Source: Agarivorans sp. Toyoura001 (GTDB lineage Bacteria; Pseudomonadota; Gammaproteobacteria; Enterobacterales; Celerinatantimonadaceae). From it: a DNA stretch of 64,000 nt. The DNA is taken from contig NZ_BJEQ01000009.1 in assembly GCF_005405585.1 (NCBI RefSeq), forward strand, positions 1 through 64,000, written 5' to 3'. The notes beneath the pieces were generated by a model. That model saw only the letters and a list, made by a program, of their open reading frames with translations, did not search any database and was not told the DNA's origin. Shown one piece after another: positions 28,301-38,584 of this stretch; the first letter of the stretch is position 1, and every line of letters starts with the position of its first letter. Position numbers and translations under genes: made by a program.

Positions 28301-29204
28301 GCTAGGGGCAGCATGTACACTAGGGGACTTTAGTTATATTGGCCAGCAAGAACAAAAAGTGACTTGGATATTACAAGCCGAGAGTGCTAATGGCTCGATC
28401 ACAGAAAATTACACAGACAGTGTTTTCCCGGTAAATACTGATTTTAGTCGTTGGCAGTTTAATAGCAGCTCTAGCATCTTAGGTTTCGACGACGGATTAA
28501 AGATTGATGATGCTACCGCGATATGGAGCCAAGGAATTTTTGCACAAACTGATGAAGTAATGGCTGGTTTGTTAAAACCAGTAGCGGCACAAGCCCCAGT
28601 AACAGATGGCAAGTTACGCTTGTTTTACAATCTATATTTTGATGATGCGACCTTGCTTAGTGCAGATATTGTTTCCGATTCTGATGCTGGTGGCTTTGAT
28701 TGCGGTATAGATTCTGATGAAGGTCCTTATTGTGATTTAGGCACCGTACCGGATCTACGCCATGGCCGCATAAAACTCAACAACGGCTTTGGTTCTGAGT
28801 TGCAAGCGATTGGCGTCACTGGTGATTTACAGTACTTCGACGGTACTCAGTACATTAGCAATACCGAAGACGCTTGTAGTAACTTAAATCTTGCGCCTCT
28901 AGATTTTTCTCCTAAAACAGATGCTACAGATGCAACGGTAGGTGGCGGTACTTCAACTGTTAGTCTCCGTAGCCCTGGTATTGCTAACCAAGGTGTCATT
29001 TGGGTCGACTTTACCGCTCCAGGCGAAGGAAATACTGGCAGTGTCGATTATTGGTTTAACCTAGACACTAATTTGAATTGGCTTCGTGAAGATTGGAATG
29101 GCAATGGAAGCTTTGAGAGTGCAGACGACGCAGCAGGTGCTGGACAAGTCACCTTTGGTATTTTCCGACAAAGTGACAGGGTTATTTATCGCCGGATGCT
29201 ATAA
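25299..29204 (+). CDS. mshQ: Giant MSHA-associated protein MshQ, putative tip adhesin
   Basis: A 1301-residue secreted protein with a signal peptide (cleavage likely after ALA, residue 23). Residues about 105-250 contain recurring segments (VGYQ, VGYQ, IGQEA, AGYQ, LNYQ) that suggest a beta-solenoid. Residues about 286-590 look like tandem beta-sandwich or lectin-like modules, and the C-terminal half (from about 600) has Ig-like and extended beta regions with paired cysteines; this part corresponds to the uncharacterised domain usually annotated in MshQ proteins. It has no pilin leader. As last gene of the MSHA operon it is probably displayed at the pilus tip or surface; adhesion is an inference by analogy with PilY1-like tip proteins. 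Confidence 0.85.
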   Translation: MKLTALISPLLISLLVSPQLALAVDCVDVFTSPIASSQNNRRLEINWLARVYGSNQGRLDIDSVDKVSSSDGNTCPDANTDCVASGNLASAGSNVNIEKINNGQSVNVGYQQTVTLGSASYNTNNFADIQGATQSTINFSSDRNEYFIENVNVGYQSALRLSPGTYWIDGDFTIGQEATLELLGSSGTVKIFVNRNVTAGYQAKLNVNGDPLRLAIYTREDIDLANETESAFIGYARRNIALNYQAELEGALFTQQRDVVMVNESVVRGIANPGEVDFAPLCNSSVTEPLLLQFGSAGAGQNGGTVTFDQTYQSKPLVFLMTPIDANDPNNDGPVAALVTSVDVDKFTWVRQEPPFNSTASKNIEAVDWIAVNEGEHFLEDGTELRAGKISTNTAFPFPDRDYFNVDMPNNLSVVLHQSQSRNNNCWLTTTSEYNNSGIRLAIDNSEAYDFRFFARYCNSQSDSIYYTDLQDETVAYLATEPVVGAITVDNEVINYQFGNSLTHGSGGSTITPQATCDYSTPYQNNLFSSPPILVASKNERRGNNGGWLRRCQHNAADFSMITEEDQYLDNERSHLAESYSYMAFSSNASVAVPGLNISAQDFGLTCDIHEVTIQATLDGQVDQSFVGTVNLSTSSNKGTWSKGNGLGNLVPENNNGKASYGFTAADLGEVSLGLFHPLEGSVTLTVVDGTVGDSTVVTFNAYGFEEKLVGAWGENPHKANTEFKLQLTAVGKDPDGTECRPITNYEGQKSLRFWTDYTEPTTGTRQLAVKNQSTNNYVDVSTTQALRTAVAIYFVDGLAEIDLRYPDVGRLGINFWDEDGSVVDGNTTTLLGSASAELIPDRFEWALIENEVNETNSSSNNDTVPFARSGTPFKSWLAARIANCTPSSVTDSSCDAANFIADTDKLGLKVELASPDSGVLGTFNDGVIVSQIAGIVVVDENEYHDVGSINYSGWISKYLDYTFVYPDGTDLSTVIDYDVSVANTEVGMFYPHHFELSSAVLGAACTLGDFSYIGQQEQKVTWILQAESANGSITENYTDSVFPVNTDFSRWQFNSSSSILGFDDGLKIDDATAIWSQGIFAQTDEVMAGLLKPVAAQAPVTDGKLRLFYNLYFDDATLLSADIVSDSDAGGFDCGIDSDEGPYCDLGTVPDLRHGRIKLNNGFGSELQAIGVTGDLQYFDGTQYISNTEDACSNLNLAPLDFSPKTDATDATVGGGTSTVSLRSPGIANQGVIWVDFTAPGEGNTGSVDYWFNLDTNLNWLREDWNGNGSFESADDAAGAGQVTFGIFRQSDRVIYRRML

Positions 29205-29270
29205 ATCTTAAGTTTTGTATGAAAAATGTACACCTTGGTTCAAAGATATTGAATTAGCTAGGTGATAGTC

Positions 29271-29298
29271 TTCACTATCCTTGGCTTCTCTCTATAGT
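29271..29298 (+). promoter_or_regulatory. Candidate mreB promoter
   Basis: TTCACT at 29271-29276 and TATAGT at 29293-29298 are separated by 16 bp, about 90 bp before mreB. The -10 matches consensus at five of six positions and the -35 at four. Predicted by pattern only. Confidence 0.35.
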
Positions 29299-29328
29299 AT
29301 GCTTGCTCATCGGTGCCTGCGTTGGTAA

Positions 29329-30429
<1,101 letters not shown>

Positions 30430-30440
30430 GCGCTGTAGCG

Positions 30441-30460
30441 CGGGCACAGTATTGTGCCCG
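30441..30460 (+). terminator. GC-rich hairpin between mreB and mreC
   Basis: A perfect 8-bp stem (CGGGCACA / TGTGCCCG) with a GTAT loop is followed by the poor T tract TTGCTTTA. It is probably an attenuator or 3' stabiliser that keeps mreB expression above mreCD, not a full stop. Confidence 0.5.
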
Positions 30461-30504
30461 TTGCTTTATATGAAACAACTCGACAACTACTCAGGTAACG
30501 ACCG

Positions 30505-31320
30505 ATGAAACCTATCTTCGGCCCAGGTCCATCTCTAGAGCTTCGCCTTGCGCTCGCTGTTGTATTGTCAATTTCTTTGATTTTTATCGATAGTAAACTG
30601 ATAGCCTTCAAACAGGTTCGTGTTTATTTGCATTCTGCTGTAAGTCCTCTGCAATACATTGCTAACATGCCGGGTCAACTTATGGACTCGATGTCTAATC
30701 AAGTAATTACTCGTGAACAGCTCAAACGAGAAAACAGCTCCTTAAAAGAACAGCTGATACTTAACCGAGCTGACCAACTGTTAATGGAAAGCCTTGCTAA
30801 AGAAAACACCCGCTTGCGTGCGTTATTGGGCTCACCTGTTCGAAATGACAGCCGTAAGCTGGTGGCTGAAATTATGGCAGTAGATTCAGATCCTTTTTCT
30901 CACCAAGTGGTGATTGATAAAGGCAAATTGGATGGTGTTTACGAAGGTCAGCCGGTGATTAATGATATCGGTGTCATTGGCCAAGTATTGCATGTAGGCA
31001 CGACTACTAGCCGAATATTACTCATTACCGATGCTAGCCATGGTATTCCGGTGCGGATTGCTCGTAACGATATTCGCGCTGTAGCGACCGGTACCGGTGA
31101 GCTCAGTCGATTACAGCTACCACATATTCCGCGCAGCACAGATATTGGTGAAGGTGATGTGTTAGTAACCTCTGGTTTAGGTGGAGTGTTTCCTGAAGGG
31201 TATCCGGTAGCGGTAGTGAATCGATTCGACTATCAAGAAGGTAAACCCTATGCCGATGTGGTGGCGACACCAGTGGTTGAATTGGACCGCTTGCGCTACC
31301 TATTGTTGATTTGGCCCTAA
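30505..31320 (+). CDS. mreC: Rod shape-determining protein MreC
   Basis: A 271-residue bitopic protein linking MreB to the periplasmic wall-synthesis enzymes. There is a transmembrane helix near residues 12-30, a coiled coil about 65-110 (EQLKRENSSLKEQL...AKENTRLRALL), and a C-terminal beta-barrel domain with VIGQVLHVG and VVTSGLGGVFPEGYP-like motifs. Its length and place between mreB and mreD fit the family. Confidence 0.97.
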   Translation: MKPIFGPGPSLELRLALAVVLSISLIFIDSKLIAFKQVRVYLHSAVSPLQYIANMPGQLMDSMSNQVITREQLKRENSSLKEQLILNRADQLLMESLAKENTRLRALLGSPVRNDSRKLVAEIMAVDSDPFSHQVVIDKGKLDGVYEGQPVINDIGVIGQVLHVGTTTSRILLITDASHGIPVRIARNDIRAVATGTGELSRLQLPHIPRSTDIGEGDVLVTSGLGGVFPEGYPVAVVNRFDYQEGKPYADVVATPVVELDRLRYLLLIWP

Positions 31321-31347
31321 GTTTGAGTGGCAGTATAAAGGCACAAC

Positions 31348-31833
31348 ATGATTGAGAAGATTAATGGCCGTGGCGCCATTATTGGCAGTTTGTTTATCGC
31401 ATTGATTTTAGCGATTATTCCGCTACCTTTAGTGGCCGATGCGTTCCGCCCTGACTGGGTATTGGTATGTGTTTTTTATTGGACCATTGCCTTACCGCAT
31501 CGCAGCAATGTGGGCGTCGCTTTTGTTGTAGGGTTCATTCTCGATATATTGTTAGGCTCTACCTTAGGCGTTAGAGCACTGGCGATGTCTATTGTGGCGT
31601 ATATAGTTGCAACCAATTTTACCCGTTTACGCAATTTTTCAGTGTGGCAGCAAGCTCTGGTTGTGGGTGGCATGACTGGTTTAGCCAAAATTGTGGTGTT
31701 TTGGGCTGAATACCTAGTGCAAGATATTCAGTTACCTGCAGGGTACTTTTACCCAGTGATTACAACATCTGTGGCTTGGCCTTGGATATTTTTGTTGTTA
31801 CGCAAACTACGTCGCCAATGGAAGATTTCTTAA
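31348..31833 (+). CDS. mreD: Rod shape-determining protein MreD
   Basis: A 161-residue polytopic membrane protein with about five hydrophobic helices and the family-typical segment around FRPDWVLVCVFYW near the N-terminus. It acts with MreC, RodA and PBP2 in the elongasome. The stop TAA overlaps the maf ATG by one base. Confidence 0.95.
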   Translation: MIEKINGRGAIIGSLFIALILAIIPLPLVADAFRPDWVLVCVFYWTIALPHRSNVGVAFVVGFILDILLGSTLGVRALAMSIVAYIVATNFTRLRNFSVWQQALVVGGMTGLAKIVVFWAEYLVQDIQLPAGYFYPVITTSVAWPWIFLLLRKLRRQWKIS

Positions 31834-32408
31834 TGTCGTCAACTTCACTGATTTTAGCCTCATCCTCACCAAGACGAGTAGAGTTGTTGGCTCAACTTGA
31901 CTGGCCATTTACCACCCAAGCTGCTGATATTGATGAAACCCCGATTGCTGGTGAGCTTCCAGAACAACTGGTACGCAGGTTAGCTGAGCAAAAAGCCGCA
32001 GCGGTTTATCATCAGCAAAACGATTCTTATATTGCCGTGTTGGGCTCAGATACTATTGTGGTATGTGATGGCCATATTTTAGGTAAGCCACAAGATGCAA
32101 ATGACAGCCAACGCATGTTGAGTTTATTAAGTGCTAAGCAGCACCAAGTAATGACGGCTGTCAGCCTGTATCATCACTCAAAAGCGCATACGCAGTTAGT
32201 CACTACCTCGGTCTATTTTTGCGCTCTTTCTGCCAAACAAATGGTGGATTATTGGGATAGTGGAGAACCTTGTGACAAAGCAGGCAGTTACGCCATTCAA
32301 GGTGTAGGTGGTAAGTTTGTCGAGCGTATTGAAGGTAGTTATAGCTCGGTGGTCGGCCTACCTTTGGTAGAGACTGACCGTTTACTTCATTTACATTTAA
32401 CTCGCTAG
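31833..32408 (+). CDS. Maf-family nucleotide pyrophosphatase (YhdE type)
   Basis: A 191-residue Maf protein that in E. coli (YhdE) hydrolyses dTTP, UTP and related nucleotides to monophosphates. Motifs are ASSSPRR near residue 9 (substrate loop), GSDTIVV near 68 with the catalytic Asp, and DKAGSYAIQG near 147. Longer in-frame starts (31776, 31818) lie inside mreD; the ATG at 31833 overlapping the mreD stop is chosen because ASSSPRR must be close to the N-terminus. It precedes rng by 6 bp. Confidence 0.93.
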   Translation: MSSTSLILASSSPRRVELLAQLDWPFTTQAADIDETPIAGELPEQLVRRLAEQKAAAVYHQQNDSYIAVLGSDTIVVCDGHILGKPQDANDSQRMLSLLSAKQHQVMTAVSLYHHSKAHTQLVTTSVYFCALSAKQMVDYWDSGEPCDKAGSYAIQGVGGKFVERIEGSYSSVVGLPLVETDRLLHLHLTR

Positions 32409-32414
32409 GTTATT

Positions 32415-33884
32415 ATGTCAGCAGAATTATTGATCAATGTTACACCTACAGAAACTCGTGTTGCCCTAGTTGATAGCGGGATTTTGCAAGAAACCCATGT
32501 TGAACGTGATGCCCGCCGTGGCATTGTGGGTAATATGTATAAAGGCCGTGTGAGCCGAGTATTACCCGGTATGCAAGCGGCATTTGTAGATATAGGTTTA
32601 GATAAAGCTGCATTTTTACATGCTTCTGACATTGTGCCGCACACTGAGTGCGTGGATGTTACTGAGCAGGAACACTTTCAAGCAGGCAATATTGCTGAGT
32701 TGGTGCGCCAAGGCCAAGATATTATGGTGCAGGTGGTAAAAGATCCTCTCGGTACCAAAGGCGCGCGTTTAACCACTGATATTACTCTCCCTTCTCGTTA
32801 CTTAGTGTTTATGCCAGGTAGCAGTCACGTAGGGGTATCACAGCGCATTGAAAGTGAAGAAGAACGTGATCGCCTAAAAGAAATCTGTAGTGATTTTGTT
32901 GATGATTTAGGTGGCTTTATTATTCGTACTGCTGCCGAAGGGGTAGGTGCCGACGAGCTCGAGCAAGACGCTGCCTTTTTAAAGCGCGTTTGGCGTAAAG
33001 TTCTGCAACGCAAAGAGAGCTCTCCTAGTAAAAGCAAGCTTTATGCTGAACTGAATTTGGCTTTACGTATTATTCGCGATTTTGTGGGCACCCATTTAGA
33101 TCGGATTCGGGTTGATTCTCGTGAAACCTACGAGCAGCTGGTGTCTTTTAGCGCTGAATTTGTGCCGGAGTTTACCGAAATCCTTGAATACTATGCTGGC
33201 GACCGACCGATATTTGATTTATTTGATGTAGAAAATGAAATTCAGCGGGCGCTAAAACGCCGTGTAGACTTAAAGTCTGGCGGCTATTTGATTATCGATC
33301 AAACTGAAGCAATGACCACCATCGACATCAATACCGGTGCTTTTGTGGGTCATCGAAATCTCGAAGAAACTATTTTTAATACTAATATTGAAGCCACTCA
33401 ATCTATTGCTCGTCAGCTACGTTTACGTAACTTGGGGGGTATTGTGATTATCGACTTCATCGATATGACCGATTCGGAACACCAGCGCAGAGTACTGCAT
33501 AGCCTAGAGTTAGCGCTGGCTAAAGATCGTGCTAAAACTAACATTAGTGGCTTTTCTCAACTTGGTTTAGTTGAGATGACACGTAAACGTACCCGTGAAA
33601 GTATTGAACATATCCTATGCGGCGAGTGTCCAACTTGTCGTGGCCGCGGCACGGTGAAAACAGTTGAGACTGTTTGCTACGAAGCTTTACGAGAAATCAT
33701 TCGGGTTAACCGGGCTTACGACGCCGATAACTTCATCGTGTATGCATCAACCAAAGTAGCTGAAATGCTAATGGGAGATGAGTCGCATAGCTTAGCTGAA
33801 TTAGAGGTCTTTATTGGAAAGCAAGTACGTGTTCAAACCGAACCTATGTATAGCCAAGAGCAGTTTGACGTGGTGTTAATGTAA
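32415..33884 (+). CDS. rng: Ribonuclease G
   Basis: The RNase E/G family endoribonuclease that matures the 5' end of 16S rRNA, 489 residues, the normal RNase G length without the RNase E scaffold. It has an N-terminal S1 domain (about residues 35-130), the catalytic DNase I-like part with TTIDINTGAFVG near 302 and VIIDFIDM near 345, and the zinc-link CPTCRGRG near 403. It lies in the mre-maf-rng order common in gammaproteobacteria. Confidence 0.97.
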   Translation: MSAELLINVTPTETRVALVDSGILQETHVERDARRGIVGNMYKGRVSRVLPGMQAAFVDIGLDKAAFLHASDIVPHTECVDVTEQEHFQAGNIAELVRQGQDIMVQVVKDPLGTKGARLTTDITLPSRYLVFMPGSSHVGVSQRIESEEERDRLKEICSDFVDDLGGFIIRTAAEGVGADELEQDAAFLKRVWRKVLQRKESSPSKSKLYAELNLALRIIRDFVGTHLDRIRVDSRETYEQLVSFSAEFVPEFTEILEYYAGDRPIFDLFDVENEIQRALKRRVDLKSGGYLIIDQTEAMTTIDINTGAFVGHRNLEETIFNTNIEATQSIARQLRLRNLGGIVIIDFIDMTDSEHQRRVLHSLELALAKDRAKTNISGFSQLGLVEMTRKRTRESIEHILCGECPTCRGRGTVKTVETVCYEALREIIRVNRAYDADNFIVYASTKVAEMLMGDESHSLAELEVFIGKQVRVQTEPMYSQEQFDVVLM

Positions 33885-33888
33885 ACCT

Positions 33889-36800
33889 ATGGCAACTCCT
33901 TTTGCTCGCGGAGCGAGAAAGTGCTGGCATGGTTTAGCGTTATTATTGGTTATTGTTGCCGTGTGCTTGAGTATTGCACGCGGCATTTTAAGTTTTGCGA
34001 CTAACTACAAAGACGACTTAGCGTCTTGGCTGGTGGATGGACAGCAAGCCGATTTAACTATTGGCCAGCTTAGTGCGCGGATGCATAATTTTCGCCCTAT
34101 GTTGGTATTTGAAGATAGCCAAGTAGCGATTGGAGAAAACCGAGAAACTACCTTCAGTGTAGGCGCATTGATGCTGGAATTAGATCTCTGGCAAAGTATT
34201 GAGCAAGGCCAAGTAGTATTTAAAGACTTGGTGCTAGACCAAGTTAATTTTCAGTTAGCTATTGACCCCCATAGTGCGCGCTCCCAGCGTGATTTTAGCC
34301 AAAGCTACCAAGCCATTGCCGATGTATTTCTGAGCCAATTAACTCGTTTTAGCTTAACCAATAGTTTGATAGAAATTGAGTTTCCTGATCATAGTATGAA
34401 CTTTGATATCGCCAATTTGGATTGGGTGAATAATGGTCAACTACACCAAGGAAACGGTGAGATACTTATTGGTCAGGATTTACAAAATGGCCGAATAAGC
34501 TTTCGAGTAGACCTGATAGGTGATGCTTCAAACGTAGATTCTTTAAGTGGTAAACTATTTGCTAAAGGGCAACAGCTTAACTTAAATGCTATGCCGCGTT
34601 TGTTAGGGCGAAGTTCAGAACATCTTGGTAGTGATTTAAACCTGTCTTTATGGGTTGATTTTGGTGCAGATCAACAGCAACGTTGGGTAGTGCAATGGCA
34701 ACCTAGTTATGTTTATTGGGGAGCTGACAACGAACAGCATTTGGTTATCGACAGTGGTTTAGCCCAAGGTCTCAAAGTTGAAGATGATTGGCGTATCGAT
34801 AAGCTGCCCTGGAACATTAGTGTTAATAGTCTTGACGCTGATTTTACCCTGCAAGCCTTGCTCAATAAACAAGGTCAAGCTTGGCGCCTTGCCGAGTATG
34901 ACCTAGCCACCTGGTCACCTGCTTTAGTGGCCCTGGAACAGGAAGGGGAGATTGCTTGGTCAAGGTTAATCACCGAAGGGCAATTAGACCAACTGCAACT
35001 CAATTACTCACATGCTGACAAAGCCCTGACCTATCAGGCTGATATTTCTGGCTTGAGCACCGTGGGACAATCTTACCTGCCTAGTATTCACGCGCTAAGT
35101 GCATACATTCGTGGCGATAAACAAAGTGCTCACTTAAGCTTGCAACAGCGAGGGGCATTTCAGCTCGCAGCTCAATTTATAGAAACTTGGCAAGTACAAC
35201 AACTCGAATCGGAGATTGAAATTAGTTTTGGTGATGCGGGCTTAAGCCTAAAGAGCGATGCGACTCAATTACTGACTCCCGAATTAGATTTTGCTGGTCA
35301 ATGGGCACTTATTTGGCCGGAACAAGGTAAGTGGCCATTGCTGAGCTTAATGGCTAATGCCGAGATTAAAGATGCCGGCAAAGCTTACTGGTATTACCCA
35401 AATGTAATGCCCGATAAGGTTTTCTCCTATTTAGAAGGCGCACTCTTAGCTGGCGCGGCAAAAGATAGCCAAATCCTTTGGTATGGGCAGTTAAACAACT
35501 ATCCCTATGACCAACACAATGGCATTTTCCAAGCCTTTGTACCGCTCGATGATGCCACCTTTAAGTTTGACCCTGATTGGCCTGCCTTAGAAGAGTTGCA
35601 GCTAGATTTGTTATTCCAGAATGATGGCCTGTTTATGGAGAGTAATAGGGCGCGTTTAGGCGAGGTTCCTGCACAACGTATTAGTGCCAGTATTCCTAAA
35701 TTTTATAGCGGGTCGGAACTGTTTATTACTGGCGAAATTGCCGGACCAGCCCGTGCGGTACAAGACTATTTACTGCAATCGCCGATTGAAGCCTTAAGTG
35801 CAAGCCTGCAGCAGCTTCCGCTAGGTGATGGCGATGTAGCGGGTGAAATTTACCTTAATATTCCGCTCTCTGACGGAGATGTTGAGGTAAATGGCCATGT
35901 AGACTTCAATGGTAATGGCATTGAAGTGTTACCTGCGGGCATGAGCCTTAGTCAGCTAAACGGCCGCTTGTATTTTCAGAATGAGCAATTGCGTACCAAT
36001 AACTTATCAGCCCTGTGGCGGGGGATGCCCTTAGACATCAAGTTTAATACTGAAGCGGACGCTGATAATTATCTGCTTAACTTTGATTTAGCAGGGCGAT
36101 GGCCATTGGTGGAGGCTGAGCGTGCTTTTGGTATTCCACTTACCGAGTACGCAAAAGGTAATTTACGCTGGCAAGGGGATTTAGATATTCGCCTTAAGCC
36201 GGAAGGTTTGTTTGATTACAACGGTGACTTTCGAAGCGATTTACTGGGGGTGAGCATGAACTTGCCCGCACCAATGAAAAAGGCGTCACCCCTTAGCTGG
36301 CCTACTGCGCTTAGCGTTAACGGCGATCACCTTACTAGTAAATTTCAATTAGAGTCTAATCAGTTGGTCTCCGCTACGGCTAAAGTAGAATTTGCTGACG
36401 ACCAAAAGAAGCTGAAATACGCACTGCTTAATTTAGGTGCAGATAACAACTTGTTGTGGGAAGGGGAAGGCTTAGCCATGTCTTTTGATTTTCCTGAGCT
36501 GGATCTGGAACCGTGGCTTTTTTGGGCAAAAGAGCAAATTAAATTTACCCCTGAGAAGCCTGAAACAGACTACACCAATGTGAGTTTAGAAGTGCCAGAG
36601 TTAATGTTTGTACGGGGCGCGGTCACTAAAGCAACCTTGCTGGAACAAACACTGGATAACTTTGATATTGCGTTTTTGCCGCGCAGTAAAACCCAGTTAC
36701 AAATTGAGTCCGAGCAGCTAGTGGCTAGTCTTGCGGCACCTAAGCATCCCTCTGTTGAACAGCCAGTTAATGTTGTTATTGAAAAGGCGAATTTAGATCA

Positions 36801-37755
36801 AATTGATTTTGGCCGTTTTGAAGAGCAAGTAGAACAAGACTTACAAAAACTGGAGTCACGACAAACTACTTCAGAAACCAGTGGTCATAGTTTGTTAAAA
36901 GTTTTGCCGCCTCTCAAGCTCAGCTGCAGCGGTTGTCAGCTTGGAGATTACCGTTTAGGAAATGTAAAAGTTGATTTGCCGATCGAGAACCAAGCGATGG
37001 AAAACGGCCGCTTATGGGTTGATTGGGGACATAGCCAATTAACTTCAGCTTTGTTTTGGAATGCCCCAGACGGAGCCGAACAAGCTGGTTTAGCTGGTTC
37101 TTTTGAGAGCACCAGTATGGAAAAAGTATTTGAGGATCTCGGCCAAGAAAGCCCGCTAAAAGGAACGCCTGCACGTTTTACTTTTGATGTTAACTGGCGC
37201 GATAGCTTATTGAGTCCTGAAATGAGCAGCTTAGATGGCAATATCAAGGTTCAAGCCGACAAAGGCGTGGTGACGGAAATGAGCGATAAAGGTACCCGTT
37301 TATTAACCTTAGCCAGTTTGGATACTATTCGTCGCCGACTTAAATTAGATTTTAGCGACGTATTTGAAAAAGGCATGCACTTTGACTCATTGAGCGGCAG
37401 CATCACCTTTAAACAGGGCGTTGGTAATAATCAGGACTTTTTCTTTGATGGTGTGGCCGGTTCCATGCGCGGCAAAGGCGAGGTTGATTTTCGAGATGGT
37501 CAAATTGATTACCTAGTGAGCTACTCTCCTAAAGTTACTTCAAGCTTGCCGGTACTGGCGGCATTTTTGGTCACTCCCGCTACTGGAGTAGCCGTATTGG
37601 CTTTATCTAAGTTGTTAGAACCAGTGGTGGAAGTGGTAACACAAATTGACTTTGCACTCACGGGCAATATTGGCGAGCCAGAGTTGATAGAATTGGAGCG
37701 GGTTAAACAAGAAATTAAAGTGCCAGATAAGTTTCGTCCTAAGGAGTCTCGCTGA
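33889..37755 (+). CDS. yhdP: AsmA-like envelope protein YhdP
   Basis: A 1288-residue bridge-like protein. An N-terminal membrane helix (about residues 14-36) anchors it, and the rest is a long beta-rich periplasmic rod of the AsmA/TamB group ending in the conserved C-terminal domain (around DFRDGQIDYLVSYSPKVTSS and a hydrophobic end segment). In E. coli YhdP works with TamB and YdbH in moving phospholipids to the outer membrane. It starts 4 bp after rng; its stop shares one base with the next ATG. Confidence 0.93.
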   Translation: MATPFARGARKCWHGLALLLVIVAVCLSIARGILSFATNYKDDLASWLVDGQQADLTIGQLSARMHNFRPMLVFEDSQVAIGENRETTFSVGALMLELDLWQSIEQGQVVFKDLVLDQVNFQLAIDPHSARSQRDFSQSYQAIADVFLSQLTRFSLTNSLIEIEFPDHSMNFDIANLDWVNNGQLHQGNGEILIGQDLQNGRISFRVDLIGDASNVDSLSGKLFAKGQQLNLNAMPRLLGRSSEHLGSDLNLSLWVDFGADQQQRWVVQWQPSYVYWGADNEQHLVIDSGLAQGLKVEDDWRIDKLPWNISVNSLDADFTLQALLNKQGQAWRLAEYDLATWSPALVALEQEGEIAWSRLITEGQLDQLQLNYSHADKALTYQADISGLSTVGQSYLPSIHALSAYIRGDKQSAHLSLQQRGAFQLAAQFIETWQVQQLESEIEISFGDAGLSLKSDATQLLTPELDFAGQWALIWPEQGKWPLLSLMANAEIKDAGKAYWYYPNVMPDKVFSYLEGALLAGAAKDSQILWYGQLNNYPYDQHNGIFQAFVPLDDATFKFDPDWPALEELQLDLLFQNDGLFMESNRARLGEVPAQRISASIPKFYSGSELFITGEIAGPARAVQDYLLQSPIEALSASLQQLPLGDGDVAGEIYLNIPLSDGDVEVNGHVDFNGNGIEVLPAGMSLSQLNGRLYFQNEQLRTNNLSALWRGMPLDIKFNTEADADNYLLNFDLAGRWPLVEAERAFGIPLTEYAKGNLRWQGDLDIRLKPEGLFDYNGDFRSDLLGVSMNLPAPMKKASPLSWPTALSVNGDHLTSKFQLESNQLVSATAKVEFADDQKKLKYALLNLGADNNLLWEGEGLAMSFDFPELDLEPWLFWAKEQIKFTPEKPETDYTNVSLEVPELMFVRGAVTKATLLEQTLDNFDIAFLPRSKTQLQIESEQLVASLAAPKHPSVEQPVNVVIEKANLDQIDFGRFEEQVEQDLQKLESRQTTSETSGHSLLKVLPPLKLSCSGCQLGDYRLGNVKVDLPIENQAMENGRLWVDWGHSQLTSALFWNAPDGAEQAGLAGSFESTSMEKVFEDLGQESPLKGTPARFTFDVNWRDSLLSPEMSSLDGNIKVQADKGVVTEMSDKGTRLLTLASLDTIRRRLKLDFSDVFEKGMHFDSLSGSITFKQGVGNNQDFFFDGVAGSMRGKGEVDFRDGQIDYLVSYSPKVTSSLPVLAAFLVTPATGVAVLALSKLLEPVVEVVTQIDFALTGNIGEPELIELERVKQEIKVPDKFRPKESR

Positions 37756-38579
37756 TGAATTTAATTGCCTTGCAGATGACTTCAGGAAGTTCACTGTCGA
37801 GCAACTTAGCGCAAGCTGAAGAGTTGCTAAAGCAGGCTCAGCCGCACGCTGGGGATTTGGTATTGTTGCCAGAGAACTTTGCTCAATATGGTGGCGGAGA
37901 CCAAGCGTATATCAGTATTGCTGAGCCACTTGCAAATGGCCCTATTCAACAATGGTTAGCCGAACAGGCCAAACGCTATGCTATTTATTTGGTGGCGGGA
38001 AGCGTGCCAACACAAGCTGATGATAATGCTCGTTGTTATACCTCCAGTTTAGCATTTTCTCCCGATGGTGACTTATTACAGCATTATCATAAATTGCATT
38101 TATTCGATGTTGAGGTTGCCGACAACGTAGGCTGCTATAGAGAATCCGATAGTTTTGTTGCGGGCCAGCAGCTTGCTTGGTTTGATATTGATGAAATTCG
38201 TGTTGGTATGGCGATTTGTTTTGATTTGCGTTTTCCTTATTTATTTCAGCTGCTGCGCCAACAGGGCTGTGATATTGTATTAGTTCCTGCAGCGTTTACT
38301 GCGCTAACGGGGGAAGCCCATTGGCAGCCGCTGTTACAAGCTCGAGCCATCGAAAATCAGTTATATCTGATTGCTGCAAATCAAACTGGAACACATGACA
38401 ACCAACGCCAAACATGGGGACACTCGATGATAGTGGATCCGTGGGGGCGTTGTTTAGATCTACAAGCAAGCGGAATAGCGCCAGCAAGAGCCGAATTTAA
38501 CCCGCAGTTGTTAAAACAAGTTAGGGACCGGATGCCCGTGCCGTTGCATGGTCAATTACATTTAGGGTGGAGAGAATAA
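37755..38579 (+). CDS. Nitrilase-superfamily amidase (Nit type)
   Basis: A 274-residue carbon-nitrogen hydrolase. The catalytic triad is visible: Glu40 (LLPENFAQ), Lys113 ([11 protein letters not shown]) and Cys155 ([11 protein letters not shown]). The HLFDVEV and CFDLRFP segments match the Nit branch, whose members hydrolyse deaminated glutathione or omega-amides; a repair or salvage function is inferred. The ATG overlaps the yhdP stop (TGATG). It lies between yhdP and tldD, as in other gammaproteobacteria. Confidence 0.9.
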   Translation: MNLIALQMTSGSSLSSNLAQAEELLKQAQPHAGDLVLLPENFAQYGGGDQAYISIAEPLANGPIQQWLAEQAKRYAIYLVAGSVPTQADDNARCYTSSLAFSPDGDLLQHYHKLHLFDVEVADNVGCYRESDSFVAGQQLAWFDIDEIRVGMAICFDLRFPYLFQLLRQQGCDIVLVPAAFTALTGEAHWQPLLQARAIENQLYLIAANQTGTHDNQRQTWGHSMIVDPWGRCLDLQASGIAPARAEFNPQLLKQVRDRMPVPLHGQLHLGWRE

Positions 38580-38584
38580 ACACT

